A stretch of DNA of 64,000 nucleotides from Lonicera japonica (GCA_021464415.1 CM038470.1:34776099-34840098); one strand, 5' to 3'; counted from the stretch's first letter, positions 36,962-49,643 are shown. Program-made: numbers and translations. Notes: generated by a model from the sequence alone, not told the origin.

Positions 36962-38195
36962 TTTATATCTTTAATTTTTCCCACACATTTTTACTAATAT
37001 CTTTCCTATCATTAAATTTTTATTTTTTTAAAATTCTCCTCAAAATTGATAAAGTATGATCCATATTTGATATATATATATATATATACTATAGTAAAAT
37101 TAAAAAAGTGCCCTAAATAATATCATTGGGGTGGTATTATTGCCAAAACAATATACAACTTCTAATGCATAAGGTACAACTCTTGAAATAAGTACTTTTA
37201 CTTGACAATGGGTAGTGTACATTAATGTGTACCATAAGGATACAAGATAATTAAGAACCTAAATATATAAAGAACAAAATCTCAACATGCATTTTATGTT
37301 GCACTAGTTCACAAGCAATATTTAATTATTTTTCCTTTATAGCTTATTTAATATGCGTACATAGGGTACACGTTAACACTATCATTTAACAATAAAAATA
37401 CCCATCATTAGAGGCAATGTATTTTAGGCTGTTTACAAATACAAAATATGTGCCAAATAGAAGAAACAAATTTTCTAAAATTTCTTACAATATAGATTAG
37501 AAAGAAAATACTCAAACTCGATTAAAGTTTCTCTACTCTAAATATAAAATAATTAAATGGGTTCCTCTCACTCAAATTCCAATTTTGCCCCCGTTTACAA
37601 CTCATCACATGACCAAGAGGACAACTACTTTGAAGAGCCAAACTACAAAGAATATTGGAAACGTAAAGATGACCTTTTTTTTTTGAATATTAAAGATTTA
37701 AAAACGCTTCTTTCGATCTGACATAAGTGCATAAAAGAAACAAAAATTCAGACGAATAAAAAACAACCTTAAATTTAAAAAATATATATAAATTGAAAGG
37801 GAATGCGAACAATCGAATCAAAGTTCTGAATTCCTAATTGGTATTAGGTCAATAAATTTTTCTTATTATTTTATAAAAAAAAAACCCTTAAAATTCTTGA
37901 TGTCTCTCTCAACTCCAAATAACAAAAATATGTTCAAATCTTTCTGATAAGACTCAAAACTTAATAGTATTTCTCTCAATTTCAAGTGGGTGCTTCCCTG
38001 ACTAAATTAGCCCACTTGTTCAATGATACGTAATACTTTTTAATAATATATTTATATATTTTGTAAGCAAAGTCAATTTATCAAATGATATTTGGTCAAA
38101 CAATAATAACATGTGTTATTTAGCATTAATAAGGTCAGATGTTCAAGTTATTACTTGATCATTATTTTTATTATAATTTTTTAGGCGTGAAGGGA
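36962..38195. other. AT-rich intergenic DNA, nothing recognised
   Basis: Contains a (TA)n run near 37073-37088. No genes seen. Confidence 0.5.
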
Positions 38196-38197
38196 CC

Positions 38198-39191
38198 AAA
38201 TATTGTGCTCACATTTTATGTATGACTTGTCTCGAAACACACTTTATGCTTGTGCAATATAATTCTTAATAATTTTTGATACTATCTATAACATAACATC
38301 TAAGTAATTAAAATAGAAGAAGTGAAAGTATTAATAAACCATTTATCTAAAATTTGACACGTATCATCTTAATTATTCACTTTAATAGAATCATTCTTAT
38401 GATCAATTCCCAGCCATTCACCTAATACCAACCATGTTTTATTCTATTTCCCTAGGCATTGGCATTCATATATATTTTATCATGTTTTAAGTTTATCTTG
38501 GAGTCTCCAATGTTTTAAAGAAAATGGAAAGTTTTTTAAAATCAAATATTAGTTTAATGATGCAAGCCCATTAGTATTCTAACTTCCTTCTCTTTCATTG
38601 ATATGCTATAAATTACTTTTCGGTGTCCTTAATAAAGTGTTCAATCGATGATTTAAAAGGTTTTTTTTTTTAAAATACTTCAATTATAATTTAAATGGTC
38701 CATTTTTCCTATAATTTGATTGGAATCTTGTAAAGACTTTTTTTTTTTGCTTTAGTTATATTTGTTGTCTTATTTTTTTTTTATTTAGTCGTGATCTTCT
38801 ATTGTAGGAATGGATTGATCGTTAGATTATAATATGGTATCCTATTTTTTTACCATCTTTCTTTTTAATGTTAGTTTAAAATAATATTTTAACAGTACTT
38901 TTTGGTTTTTAGTTGCTTTGATACTTTACCTTTAATAGTAGTCAACCAAATAAAAGCTCCTCTAGACGTGTTTAATTTCTTGGCCTCAAGTACTTTTCAA
39001 TTTTTTGTGCGCGTCATTTTCTTAAAGAGAAAAGGGAAAACTTGAGGTCATTGTCTATTCACGGTTAATCACATATTTTGAGCAATTAAGCCTTAGTTTG
39101 CTTTGAATTTCATTATCCTTTATTCTCTCTTGCTTCCCTTGTGGTGAAATTGTTTGTTGATTCTTACAAATTATATATGCAGCTTCTCCCC

Positions 39192-39222
<31 letters not shown>

Positions 39223-40083
39223 AATATATATTTATAAAATGTTCGGTACATGAGTGCAAGTAAAAGAATAGAGTTGTTAAAAGTTGTGAAGATAATGAGA
39301 GTGGAATCGAGTCTTTAATGAAGCATGTCTCTCAAATTATGGTATTTTCTTTTTCTTCTTTTCATTTTGAATTTTGGGTTTTATATATTTTTGGATGTTT
39401 TAGTATTCTACCAATCTTTTGTTTGATTATTGATTTAATTTATATTTTTGTTAGGTTGGATAATTTGAGGTGTACGCATCATAGGAGGAGATGGAGTGCT
39501 ACATTATCACATATTCAATCTCATGTCCTCTTTTCACTTGCTTTATCAATTAAACGTATGGACTCAAATGTGTATATTATTCTTTCAATTTGTATGCCAT
39601 TTGAACATGTAGTTGATCATCATATTCCGATTGTTACTCTGGCTATGGATATAAATTTGTATTATTATTCTAGCTATTAAAATAAGTTTTTTTTTATTCT
39701 GGCTCTGCAAATAAAATTACCAACATCATTATGTTTATAACCTTTGTATAAACAATTAAATTTAATGCATTGCACGGATTGCTAACTAGTATATTATTAA
39801 ATGCGGAGCATCAAAACCATTAGTATTTTATTTTTTTTGTTAAACAGGAAAGAAGAAAAACAAACTAGAAGCCCCTTGGTAAGGCTACCCCTTCCAGATC
39901 GGCAGTAAGATCATCGACAAGTTCCGTGGGCGGAACAAGGACTTTCACTATTTTACGTGTTGAGTTTTCACCAACCATGCCTGTTAGAAATATCTCTATG
40001 AGATTTAAAGTGACCCACATATTTACTTATTTATTTATTTATAATTAATTTTTTAATATTATTATTATTATTATATAGTAATA
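38198..40083. repeat. Tandem segmental duplication, copy 1
   Basis: About 1.89 kb matching 40084-43607 in the same order and orientation once the solo LTR is removed from copy 2. Shared landmarks include gatactatctataacataac, the 38640 stretch aataaagtgttcaatcgat, the (TC)n tract near 39190 (replaced by a C-run in copy 2) and a ~40-codon - strand segment near 39980-39865. No intact gene. Confidence 0.85.
39865..39980 (-). pseudogene. Possible captured terminal exon, copy 1
   Basis: On the - strand a splice acceptor-like tttctaacag is followed by an open stretch of 38 codons, GENSTRKIVKV to the stop after GVALPRGF. The duplicate copy keeps the frame apart from the LTR insertion, with mostly conservative changes. 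I do not recognise the protein. It may be the last exon of a gene captured by a transposon, or chance. Confidence 0.3.
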
Positions 40084-40986
40084 TTATTGTGCTAACACTT
40101 TATACTTGTGCTATATAATACCTAATACTTTTTGATACTATCTATAACATAACATTCAAGTGAAGTGGGAGAAGTGAAAGTATTAAAGTATTAATAAACC
40201 TTTTATCTAAAATTTAACATGTATCACCTTAATTATTCACTTTAATAGAATCATTCTTATGATCAATTCCTAGCCATTCACCTCATACCAACCATGTTTT
40301 ATTCTATTTCTCAAGGCATTGGCATTCATTAATATATATTTTATCATGTTTTAAGTTTATTTCGGAGTCTCTAATGTTTTAAAAAATATGGAAAGTTTTT
40401 TAAAATCAAATATTAGTTAAATGATGCAAACCCATTAGTATTCTAACTGCCTTCTTTTTCATTGACATGCTATAAATTATTTTCCGGTCTCCTTAATAAA
40501 GTGTTCAATCGATTTTCCCCTTTGTTTTTGAACAAAAAATACTTCAATTATAATTTAAATGGTCTATTTTTCCTATAATTTGATTGGAATCTTGTAAAGT
40601 GTTTCCTTTTTTTTTTTATTTAGTCGTGATCTTCTATTGCAGGAATGGATTGATCGTTAGATTATAATATGGCATCCTATTTTTTTACCCTCTTTCTTTT
40701 TAATGTTGGTTTAAAATAATATTTTAGCAGTACTTTTTGGTTTTTAGTTGCTTTGATACTTTACCTTTAATAGTAGCCAACCATATAAAAGCTCCTCTAG
40801 ACATGTTTAATTTCTTGGCCTCAATTACTTTCCAATTTTTTGTGCCCGTCATTTTCTTTTATAGAGAAAAGGGAAAACTTGAGGTCATTGTCTATTCACG
40901 GTTAAATTTCATTATCCTTTATTCTCTCTTGCTTCCCTTGTGGTGAAATTGTTTGTTAATTCTTACAAATTATATGCAAATTCTTG

Positions 40987-41012
40987 CCCCCCCCCCCCCC
41001 CCCCCCCCCCCT
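40987..41012. repeat. Poly-C run
   Basis: An uninterrupted run of about 25 cytosines followed by tcactctctatata. In copy 1 the same place has a TC repeat. Its exact length is likely unreliable in assembly. Confidence 0.85.
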
Positions 41013-41687
41013 CACTCTCTATATATAAATATATATTTATAAAATGTTCGGTATAGGAGTGTAAGTAAAAGAATAGAGTTGTTAAAAGTTGTAAAGATAA
41101 TGGGAGTGAAATTGAATCTTTGATGAAGCATGTCTCTCAAATTATGGTATTTTCTTTTTCTTCTTTTCATTTTGAATTTTGGGTTTTGTATGTTTTAGTA
41201 TTCTACCAATATTTTGTTTGATTATTGATTTAATTTATATTTTTGGTAGGTTGGATAATTTTAGGTGTATGCATTATAGGAGGAGATGGAGTGCTACATG
41301 CATTATCACATATTCAGTCTCATGTTCTCTTTTCACTTGCTTTGTCAATTAAACGTATGGACTCAAATTTGTATATTATTCTTTCAATTTGTATGTTATT
41401 TGAACATGTAGTTGATCATCATGTTCCGATTGTTACTCTGGGTATGCATATAAATTTGTATTATTATTCTAGCTATTCAAATAAGTTTTTCTTCTTTATT
41501 CTAGCTCTGCAAATAAAATTACCAACATCATTATGTTTATAACCTTTGTATAAACAATTAAATTTAATGCATTGCATAAATTGCTAACTACTATATTATT
41601 AAATGCGGAGCATCGAAACCATTAATATATTTTTTGGTTAAACAAGAAAGAAGAAAAACAAACTAGAAGCCCTTTGGGAAGGCTGTC

Positions 41688-43398
41688 TGTAGACACCCCG
41701 ATCCGTGACCCCCGCAAGAATCCTAACGACCTACGAGACTACTATTTTTGGAGTCCAGGACACACCCGAGCACCCGAAACTACCCCGGGGGGGGGGGGTT
41801 TGTTGTGCGACAAACCTTTTTTTATGAAGGATTGTCGCACGACAATCATTGGAATGTCGCGCGACAATCCCACTATGTCGCGCGACAATCCCTCTCTGCA
41901 CCCGATCAACCACTTTCTGACACATCACAGTGTCAGGACCCATCACTTAAGCCGTTTGTCGCACGACATATAGGAATGTCGCGCGACAAACAGATATGTC
42001 GCGCGACACTTGCCTTTTTTGGGGAAATGTCGCGCGACAATCTTCCCCGAGCAGTATAAATAGGCCAACACCCCCAAGGGTTCAGGGGCAGCAACTTGGA
42101 TCTGGAAAATCCGGAGCTTTAGTCTGATTTTGTTATCAAGCATTTTATATTATCATCTTATCTCTAAATAATTATCGGATCTATTCCCGACACTCGACGT
42201 GTCCCGTCTCTAGAATCGAATTCTCGGAAATATCTGAAGAAGGAGAAGATTGTTATCGCCGGAGATCTCTCTGTCGTATTATATTCTCTTTCTTATTATT
42301 ATTCTCATCGGGAAGGTAAATAAAGTTTCTTCTAGTAATTAAATAAGATATTTGCATATTAGTTTTATTAAACTTTTAGGATTAGTTTTTTTCTAACGGG
42401 GCGCTGCCCCGCACCCCGCGACCTGACCGGGCAAGTCGATCCCCGTCCTGGTAAGCGAAGTGGCAACATGGTTGGGCTAGATTCCTAACACGCTCGATAA
42501 AACGGGTCTATCTGTGTACTTGTTTTATTTCTGTTGTTTTGTCCACATTTTATTTGAATAAACTTATTGCCAAGTTATAAATAGTCTACCATTTTCAAAA
42601 CAAAAGACCCTGATAAAACTACTTTCAAAACCAGAAGAGTAAGTACATTATCGTCCGGATAAACCCTGTTTTCAAACCCCGGACCGATAAAGGACTTATC
42701 TAGGAATTAAAACCCACGCATCCTGTCTTCTTCATAGACTGCGATGTGTCTGATAAACTCTCTTCAAAGAGTTCTAATTCCATATTGAATGAGTCCCGAC
42801 ATAAAGATCCGAACTTTTCCAAAATAATCACAACTCGAGAAAACCGTCATTATCTGAGGAAATAATACGAAATACTCTTTCAAAATAAAAGATTTTTGTC
42901 ATTTGTCATTTACATCTTCTAAATTATAAAAACATCGGATCTCGGAATACAAAGGTTTTCACCCCTTTTTTCCCGTTTTTCTCGAGAATTAGGGTTTCCT
43001 TTTAGAAAGTAGTAGACTATCGGTAAAAGCATCCAAGTTTTTCAACATAGAATAAATATATAAGTCCACTAGAGACCGAAAGGGAGGAATGGGTGCTTAA
43101 CACCTTCCCAAACCGTAATATAGTTCCCGAACCCTATAGAATCCTGGTTTCGCAGACAAACGTGTAAAGAAAGGCTTGTCTATAGCCTTCCCCCTTACAC
43201 AACCTTTTTGTCCGTTTTCTCGTAAAACGTACTGGCGACTCTGAACGAACCCCTTTGCATCTAGAATAGACGTAGGGACACCCGATATGAACTATCAAAA
43301 CAAACTCCAAGCAAATGGAACGACGGGATCCTTTCCGACGTTTCAGACCACCACGAACGGGGACGAGACCCGGGGGGTCGCATTTGCGGATTCTCACA
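41688..43398 (+). repeat. Solo LTR of the Tat family, TSD CTGTC
   Basis: Same ends as the LTR at 12325 (TGTAGACACC to GCGGATTCTCACA). It is flanked by CTGTC at 41683-41687 and 43399-43403. Copy 1 of the host duplication shows the corresponding uninterrupted site at about 39886. It has a TATA box at 42055-42063 and about eight palindrome copies between 41802 and 42042. It is 124 bases longer than the 3' LTR because of an insert around 42352-42507. It arose by recombination between two LTRs of a full element. Confidence 0.93.
42352..42507. other. GC-rich insert inside the solo LTR
   Basis: This stretch is absent from the 12325 LTR. It contains the palindromic CGGGGCGCTGCCCCG (42397-42411) and ccccgcgacctgaccgggc. 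Its composition is unlike both the LTR and the surrounding DNA. Origin unknown; boundaries are approximate because the flanks are diverged. Confidence 0.55.
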
Positions 43399-43561
43399 CT
43401 GTCCCTTCCAGATCGGCAATAAGAACATCGACAAGTTCCATGGGCGGAACAGGCACTTTCACTATTTTTCGTGTTGAGTTTTCCCCAGCCGCACCTGTTA
43501 GAAATATTTCTATGAGACTTAAAGTGACCGACATATTTACGTATTTATTTTTGTATAATTA

Positions 43562-43597
<36 letters not shown>

Positions 43598-43626
43598 GTA
43601 ATATTATTTCAATTTCAAAATATGGA

Positions 43627-43957
43627 TGTTAACTTATTAAGGTTCAAACCCATAAGGAAATAAATCACTGCTTTATTTGTTTGATGGAAACAAATAATTA
43701 AAAATTTATTTCAAGAATAAAGATCACTAGCCTATCCTATATATGCTTGTGGTTCCCATCAGAAACAGACATGAGTTTTGTGAGGGGGAATATGCTATAA
43801 GATCTCTATCAAATAAAATTATTGAGTGTTCTTTAGGTGTACGTTTGAAGCAAAGGTAGAAAAACACCAGTGGTTTAGATCTCAACTTGGACAACAATAG
43901 CCGGAGGTAAGAATGTAAAATCCTATTCTTTTACTACAGTATCATTTTAGTTTAACA
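43627..43957 (+). repeat. Putative copia 5' LTR
   Basis: It starts TGTTAACTT and ends GTTTAACA, giving matching inverted ends TGTTAA/TTAACA. It is followed after two bases by a primer site. A TATA-like ctatatatgc lies at about 43737. No second copy in the window confirms it. Confidence 0.6.
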
Positions 43958-43959
43958 TG

Positions 43960-43971
43960 TGGTATCAAAGC
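43960..43971 (+). other. tRNA-Met primer binding site
   Basis: TGGTATCAAAGC, one mismatch from the usual TGGTATCAGAGC, two bases after the LTR end. Confidence 0.65.
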
Positions 43972-44177
43972 AACTTTAGATCTTGTTATTCAGTTTTTAC
44001 CATACATGATTTAGTTTTAATATTTTGAACAATGCACAGAACATGCCATATCTATATGAGTGTGCCTATTATTATATTGTTTGCATACAATAGGCCTTAC
44101 ATAATCAGCACCAATACTTTGATGAATATTGATAAATTTAATTCTTTAATTATAAATGGCTTTTGATTTAGATGCTT

Positions 44178-44178
<1 letters not shown>

Positions 44179-44215
<37 letters not shown>

Positions 44216-44232
44216 ATATATGTGTGTGTGTG
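44179..44232. repeat. Compound microsatellite (TC)n(AC)n(GT)n
   Basis: A run of tc repeats, then ac repeats, atatat and gt repeats. Confidence 0.95.
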
Positions 44233-44427
44233 TACCTGATTTGGGTGCAATAACTTTAGGGCAAGAAAGCTAGTTTTAGTTACATTTACTACCACAGTAC
44301 CACCAACCCATAATGACTAATAAAGGCATGATTTATGTATAAAGTTTTGTACCACTATTCTCTTTCTTCCAAAAAGACATTAGATTTTTTTCTGGGCTCT
44401 AATTGTTTATTAATATATATATATATA

Positions 44428-45542
44428 CAGTGGCGGACCCAGGAATTTAACCAACTGAGGGAGAAATTTAAAACAAACAAAAATATATTTAAAGCACATC
44501 AATCACCGATGAGAACAAATTTAACCACAAACATAATCGCATTAATAATAATACTTAATACAACTAAAAGTCTTAAAACACTTAATGTCTACAAATTACA
44601 ATAAAATTCTACGGGGTTTCATATTTTGAAAGTATTGTAGCACGTCATCCTTATCAACATTATTGAAAATGCCTTGTTCAATGTATGTCACCAAACAATA
44701 TTATAATTGAATATTCTTCCTTTAACTTGAAATGATTGAGATTGAAGGAAACGATGTTTGTTTCCTCCGGCCAGTAATTCTTAATTAGTTTCTTAAGTTC
44801 CAATTATGCTTTATTTTTATTTATTTAGATCCCTCATTGTATAGAAAAAAGAAAAAGAAAATAGAAAACTCATTTGTTGAAAAAAAAAATTTGGTAGTAT
44901 TATGGTGTAATAACATAAATTAATTATGCCTAGTTTTATAGTATTGTATATTTTTGATAAATAATGAATTTATAATACGTGTATCAATAAACATTTTAAC
45001 AAATTAAGAAAATATATTATTAAGGAAGTATATTCTAATTAGGAAACTAATTTTAAAAGTAAGGAAGTATATTCTAATTAGGAAACTAATTTGACAAGTA
45101 AATACATTTAAAATGATTATTAATTGGTGGATATACTTCTCAATTTTTATAAGGAAGTTTTAACAAATTTATTTCAATGTTAACATAAATCAAGGATGGA
45201 TCAATTGCAAAAATCCGCAGATAGAAATAAAATTACCCAAAAGAAAAAAAAAAGAAAGCGACAGAGAGGGAAGAGGAAGAGAAAAAGAAAGAAAGAAATA
45301 GAGAAAGAAAGGAACAAAGGAAGTAAAAGAAAATTAAATGAAGCCTGCTGTCGGGCAATTGGCACAAGTGGGTGGGGTTTGATTAATTTTTTTTATTACA
45401 CTTAGGTACCCTCATATATAAATTTATGCACATAAGTCCCTATATTTTTATTTTTTTAAAAAACACCCCATATCTATTGAAAAAATTCAAAAGCCAACTG
45501 GGGGCAATTGCCCCCACGTGCCCCTATGTAGGCCCGCCCCTG
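44428..45542. mobile_element. Non-autonomous hAT-like transposon
   Basis: Ends are CAGTGGCGGACCCA on the left and, inverted, CAGGGGCGGGCCTA on the right. It is flanked by tatatata on both sides, an 8-bp duplication as for hAT, although the flanks are themselves TA repeats. The 1.1-kb interior has no transposase. It includes a purine-rich low-complexity block (45239-45330) and a 38-bp tandem duplication near 45021-45090 (ggaagtatattctaattagg). Confidence 0.7.
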
Positions 45543-45550
45543 TATATATA

Positions 45551-46325
45551 TATATAACGTAGTAGCACACTGTTAATTTTATTGTGATGGTTGTTTCTAT
45601 TATACTGATTCATCAATTTGGTCCCTTTATATTTATAGAACACTAATATTTATTTATTTATTACAACTTAGAATTTTATACTTCTTTCTTTTGGCATGTG
45701 ATCTAATATACATGTTAGTTAATATCTTTTATCTCAAGCCATGAGACTAGTTTAATAATCTTTGGAGCAATTGTACTTGATTATAAAATTTAATTCGTTT
45801 GTCAACATAAAATTTGGTCAATAAATGTTGGTTAAAGCAATACCATAATAAAGAAATTTAACATTATAATAACTTTGGAGTAGCCATCACATCTTGGGTC
45901 ATTATGATGTAAGTGTGATTTTTTGATAGAGTCACGTTAAGTACAATGAGTCATGTGACTATGATTAAGCTTTTGGCATTGACAAATTGCAGTTAAATTA
46001 TTACATAACAACCCGGCCTCGCAATAAAGTGATTATTGTAATAATTTAATTGGAATAAAATAGTGGTACGGGTATTAAAAAATAGGAATTTTCTCAACCC
46101 ACAGGTGTGAATATTTTTATTTTGGTGTCTATATTCACTAGTTTTATTAATAAAGAACACTGTAAATTCTATGTGTGTTGCAACCTCTACCCATAGGAAG
46201 GTTATAATTTACAACTGAATTTGACATGGAAGGATTCAATATTATAGTTTAAATTCATAGCAATAATTATATGTTTCTTGGTTATGCAGTTGTTCCTACT
46301 TGCTTTACTGAAAATTCTCATATGC
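45551..46325. other. Presumed leader of the copia part, no genes
   Basis: AT-rich DNA between the hAT-like insertion and the copia gag. Nothing recognised. Confidence 0.45.
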
Positions 46326-46329
46326 TATT

Positions 46330-47350
46330 ATTGTGTGGTAACAATTACTCATATTGGAAGGATTAAATTCTTTTAACATTGGGGTGCATGGATATCAATT
46401 TGGACAAACCATTCGTTCCTACGAAATCAAGTACGCTAGCTGAGCTAGTGTTATATAAGCGGTGGGAGCAATCCAATCGCTTATGTTTGATGCTCATCAA
46501 GTCTCATGTCAGCAAGAGTATTAGAGGTTCAGTCCCTGTGACTGAGAAAGTGAAAGACTTTATGAAAGTAACTGAAGAACAATTTGTAAGTTCTGATAAG
46601 GCTCTTGTTAGCACACTAATGAAGAAACTTTCAAGCATGAAACACGACAGTTCTAGGAGTGTGTACGAGCACATTATAGAAATGAGGGATATTGTTGCTC
46701 AACTAAAATAACTATATATAGAGATTTTCGAGTCATTTTTAATGCATTTCATGCTCAATTCCCTTCCGAATGAATATGCGCCATTTGAAATTTCTTATAA
46801 CACATAAAAAAATGGTCAATAAATGAACTCTTGACCATGTGTATTCAAGAAGAAAGGAGATTGAAACATGAGAACCTGGAAAGTGCTCATCTGATTGTTC
46901 ATGGTAAAGGAATTGCTAATAAGGGCAATAATTTTCTTCATGCCAATAAAAATGGAAGAGTTCTAATGAAGAAAGAATTCAGTAAGGGTGGAGTCTGCAA
47001 AAAGTCAGGACATAAGAAAAGTAATTGACCTAATTATAAGAAGTGGCTCGAAAAGAAAGGTAATATCTTATCTTATATGTATTATGAATCTAATTTAGTT
47101 GATGTTCTTAATAATGCATGGTGGATTGATTTTTGGTGCAACAATTCACATTGCCAATACCATGCAAGGGTTTTTAAGCCTAAAAAAGCAGAAGGAAAAT
47201 GAGTAAGGCATCTATTCAGGCAACCGGATGCGTTCACATGTAGAAGCTGTGGGAACCTTTAGGCTGATTTTAAAATATGGTTTCTATTTAGATCTTGAAA
47301 ACACTTTTTATATTCTATCCTTTTTTAGGAATTTAGTTTCTATTTCAAGA
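46330..47350 (+). pseudogene. Copia gag and protease remnant
   Basis: Gag begins with NNYSYWKD (frame broken after it) and continues LGCMDINLDKPFVPT, LMLIKSHVSKSIRGS and SVYEHIIEMRDIVAQLK, a UBN2-type copia gag. A weak zinc knuckle remains near 46996-47025 (CKKSGHKK). A protease-like stretch follows at about 47085-47350 (NAWWIDF, NTMQGFL in shifted frames, and FSRNLVSISRL). Multiple stops and shifts. Confidence 0.7.
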
Positions 47351-47359
47351 CTAGTACCG

Positions 47360-49640
47360 TAAAGCGTTTGAAGGAATTTATCCTCGTATTTTCTAATGAT
47401 ATTTTCATTTATAGTAAAACCTGAGCAAAACATGTACAACATTTAGATATCAAATTTTCAATTTTAAAGTCTCATCAATTTTTTGTCAAGCTGGAGAAAT
47501 GTCAATTTGGGCAATAGAAAGTTCAATATCTAGGCCATCTTATTTCAAATGGAGGGGTAGCCATGGATCCTAAAAAAATTACAACTATGGTTGACTAGCC
47601 AAACCCAAGAACAGTGAAAGGATTGCACGGATTCCTCAATTTGACAGGTTATTATCAAAAGTTCATTCAGGATTATGGAAAAATTGCAACCCCACTGACT
47701 AAAATGCTCAAGAATGACTATTTTATTTAGACTGTTGCGGCAAAGGATACATTCAACTTATTGAAAAATGAAATGTTACGAGCACTAATGTTAGCACTCC
47801 CCGATTTTGCAAAGTCTTTTATAGTTGAATACAATGCCTCTGGTTCTGGTGTGGGAGCTGTCCTAATGCAAGAACAAACCATTGCCTTTTATAGTCGAGC
47901 TCTTCAAGGAAAAGCTTTCTTTTTCTCTGCTTAAGAAAAAGAAATTCTGGTGCTGGTTCTAGTTGTGCAAAAGTAGCATTTATTGGGACGATAATTTATG
48001 GTACACACTAATCACCAAAGTTTAAAGCATTTATGGGAGCAAAAAATTACGACGATAGCTCAGAAACGATGGTTGTACAATCTCATGGGTTTTGATTACA
48101 TAATTAGATATAAAAGTGGGCAAGAGAAAGTCGTAATGGATGCTCTATCGAGACAACATGAATTTAATAGCATTCATGGTGAAGTCCTTGGAGTTTCTCA
48201 GCCAGTCTCTAATTGGACTAAGGTCATCAAGGAAGAAACTAAGTGTGTAACCTATCATTACAACGGCTCATCCAGTTAATTAACCAAGATGATGATATTA
48301 GACCTTTGCGATTTCAAGATGGACTCTTATTCTTCAAGGATAAAATTTATTTCGCAAAAGAATCCTCTTTTATTGTTGATATAATTGGGCAATTTCATAA
48401 CAGCAGTCATGAAGGCTTTCACAAATCCTTTCAAAGGATTCAGTCCACTTTTTATTGGAAAGGTATGCAGACACACATTAAGAATTATAACAATTAGTGC
48501 GATGTTTATCAACATCACAAAGTGGAACTTCAGAACCCAGTCGGGCTTCTTCAACCATTGCTGGTCCCAAGATAAGTGTGGGAAGACATTTTGATGGATT
48601 TTATTAATGGGCTGCCAATTTCAAATGAAAAATCTACTATATTTGTTATCGTAGATCAGTTATCCAAATACACCTATTTCGTTGCAATCTCCTACCTTTA
48701 CACCGCCATAGGAGTTACACAAGTGTTCTTCGATCATATTTCTATCATATGGAATTCCCCCGTCTATTGTTTGTGATCGTGATCCTACTTTTACAAGCAT
48801 GTTTTGGAAAGAATTATTCAAGTTAAATGGCACTGACTTCAATTTAAGTTCTACATATCACTCGCAAACCGATGGCCAAAGCGAGGTGGTAAACTGCACC
48901 ATTGAGACGTATCTATGTTGTTTTACTAGTTCAAAACCCATAAAATGGTTTAAATGGTTATCATGGTCTGAATATTGTTATAACAAGAGTTGGCATATAA
49001 CCATTCGAAGGACCCCAATTGAAGCTGTGTATGTATGCTTTCTTCCAACTCTATTACAGTATGTTCATGGCATTGCAAAGGTAGACATGATCGAACGAGA
49101 ATTGCTTGAACAGGACAAAGTTCTTAAGGACTTGAGAGAAAAGATGCAGTAGGCCCAAAATCGAATGAAGCAAAGGTATGACGCAAAGCACACGGAGGTG
49201 AATTTACGGTGGGAGATTGGATTTATCTTAAGTTGCAACCATATCGACAGTTATTTGTTTCACTGGGAAAACATATTAAGCTCTCTCCAAGGTACTATGG
49301 ACCATACAAAATCCTTGAACGCATTGGTGCTGTAAACTATGGGTTAGAATTGCCAATTTTTACCTACATTCACCCATTTTGTCATGTTTCCCTTCTCAAA
49401 CGGAAGGTTAACGACTGTCTTTCTGTGCAATTGCAATTACCAGAGCTTACTTTGAACAATGAGTATCTTTTACCACATCCACGCATTGTTTTGGATCACC
49501 AAAACCGCAAAGGAAAAAAGGAAATCCTAATACATTGACAAACTATTTTCCCTGCATATGCAACTTGGGAAGCAGCTGATTTTTTGCAAAATCAATTTCC
49601 AAACTTTGCCATTGGGGACTGGCAATTTTTAAGAGGGGAA
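47360..49640 (+). pseudogene. Gypsy (Reina-like) RT, RNase H and integrase remnant
   Basis: RT and linker show YLGHLISNGGVAMDPKK near 47525 and [19 protein letters not shown] near 47625. RNase H shows EYNASGSGVGAVLMQEQ and GQEKVVMDALSRQHEF (48120-48165). Integrase shows HNSSHEGFHKSFQRIQSTFYWKG, DFINGLPISN, DRDPTF and TYHSQTDGQSEVVN. The tail has [13 protein letters not shown] and [21 protein letters not shown] (49212-49345). The wording fits the Reina clade of chromoviruses. Stops and frame changes occur about every 200-300 bases. Confidence 0.8.
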
Positions 49641-49643
49641 GAA

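Larger units (their letters stand above)
40084..43607. repeat. Tandem segmental duplication, copy 2 (with solo LTR inside)
   Basis: It starts directly after copy 1. Without the LTR (41688-43398) and one TSD it is about 1.8 kb. Copy 2 has a run of about 25 C at 40987-41011 where copy 1 has TC repeats. The 3' ends of both copies share an (ATT)n tract followed by atatagtaatatt. Confidence 0.85.

Noticed and set aside
39318..39680. 120-codon + strand frame, partly repeated at 41243-41542
   Set aside because: The similarity follows from the segmental duplication; composition is hydrophobic, AT-driven, and I recognise no domain.
41674..42143. ORFs in the solo LTR (same words as at 12342)
   Set aside because: Translated LTR palindromes.
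45196..45405. 69-codon lysine/arginine-rich frame
   Set aside because: Purine-rich low-complexity DNA inside the hAT-like element.
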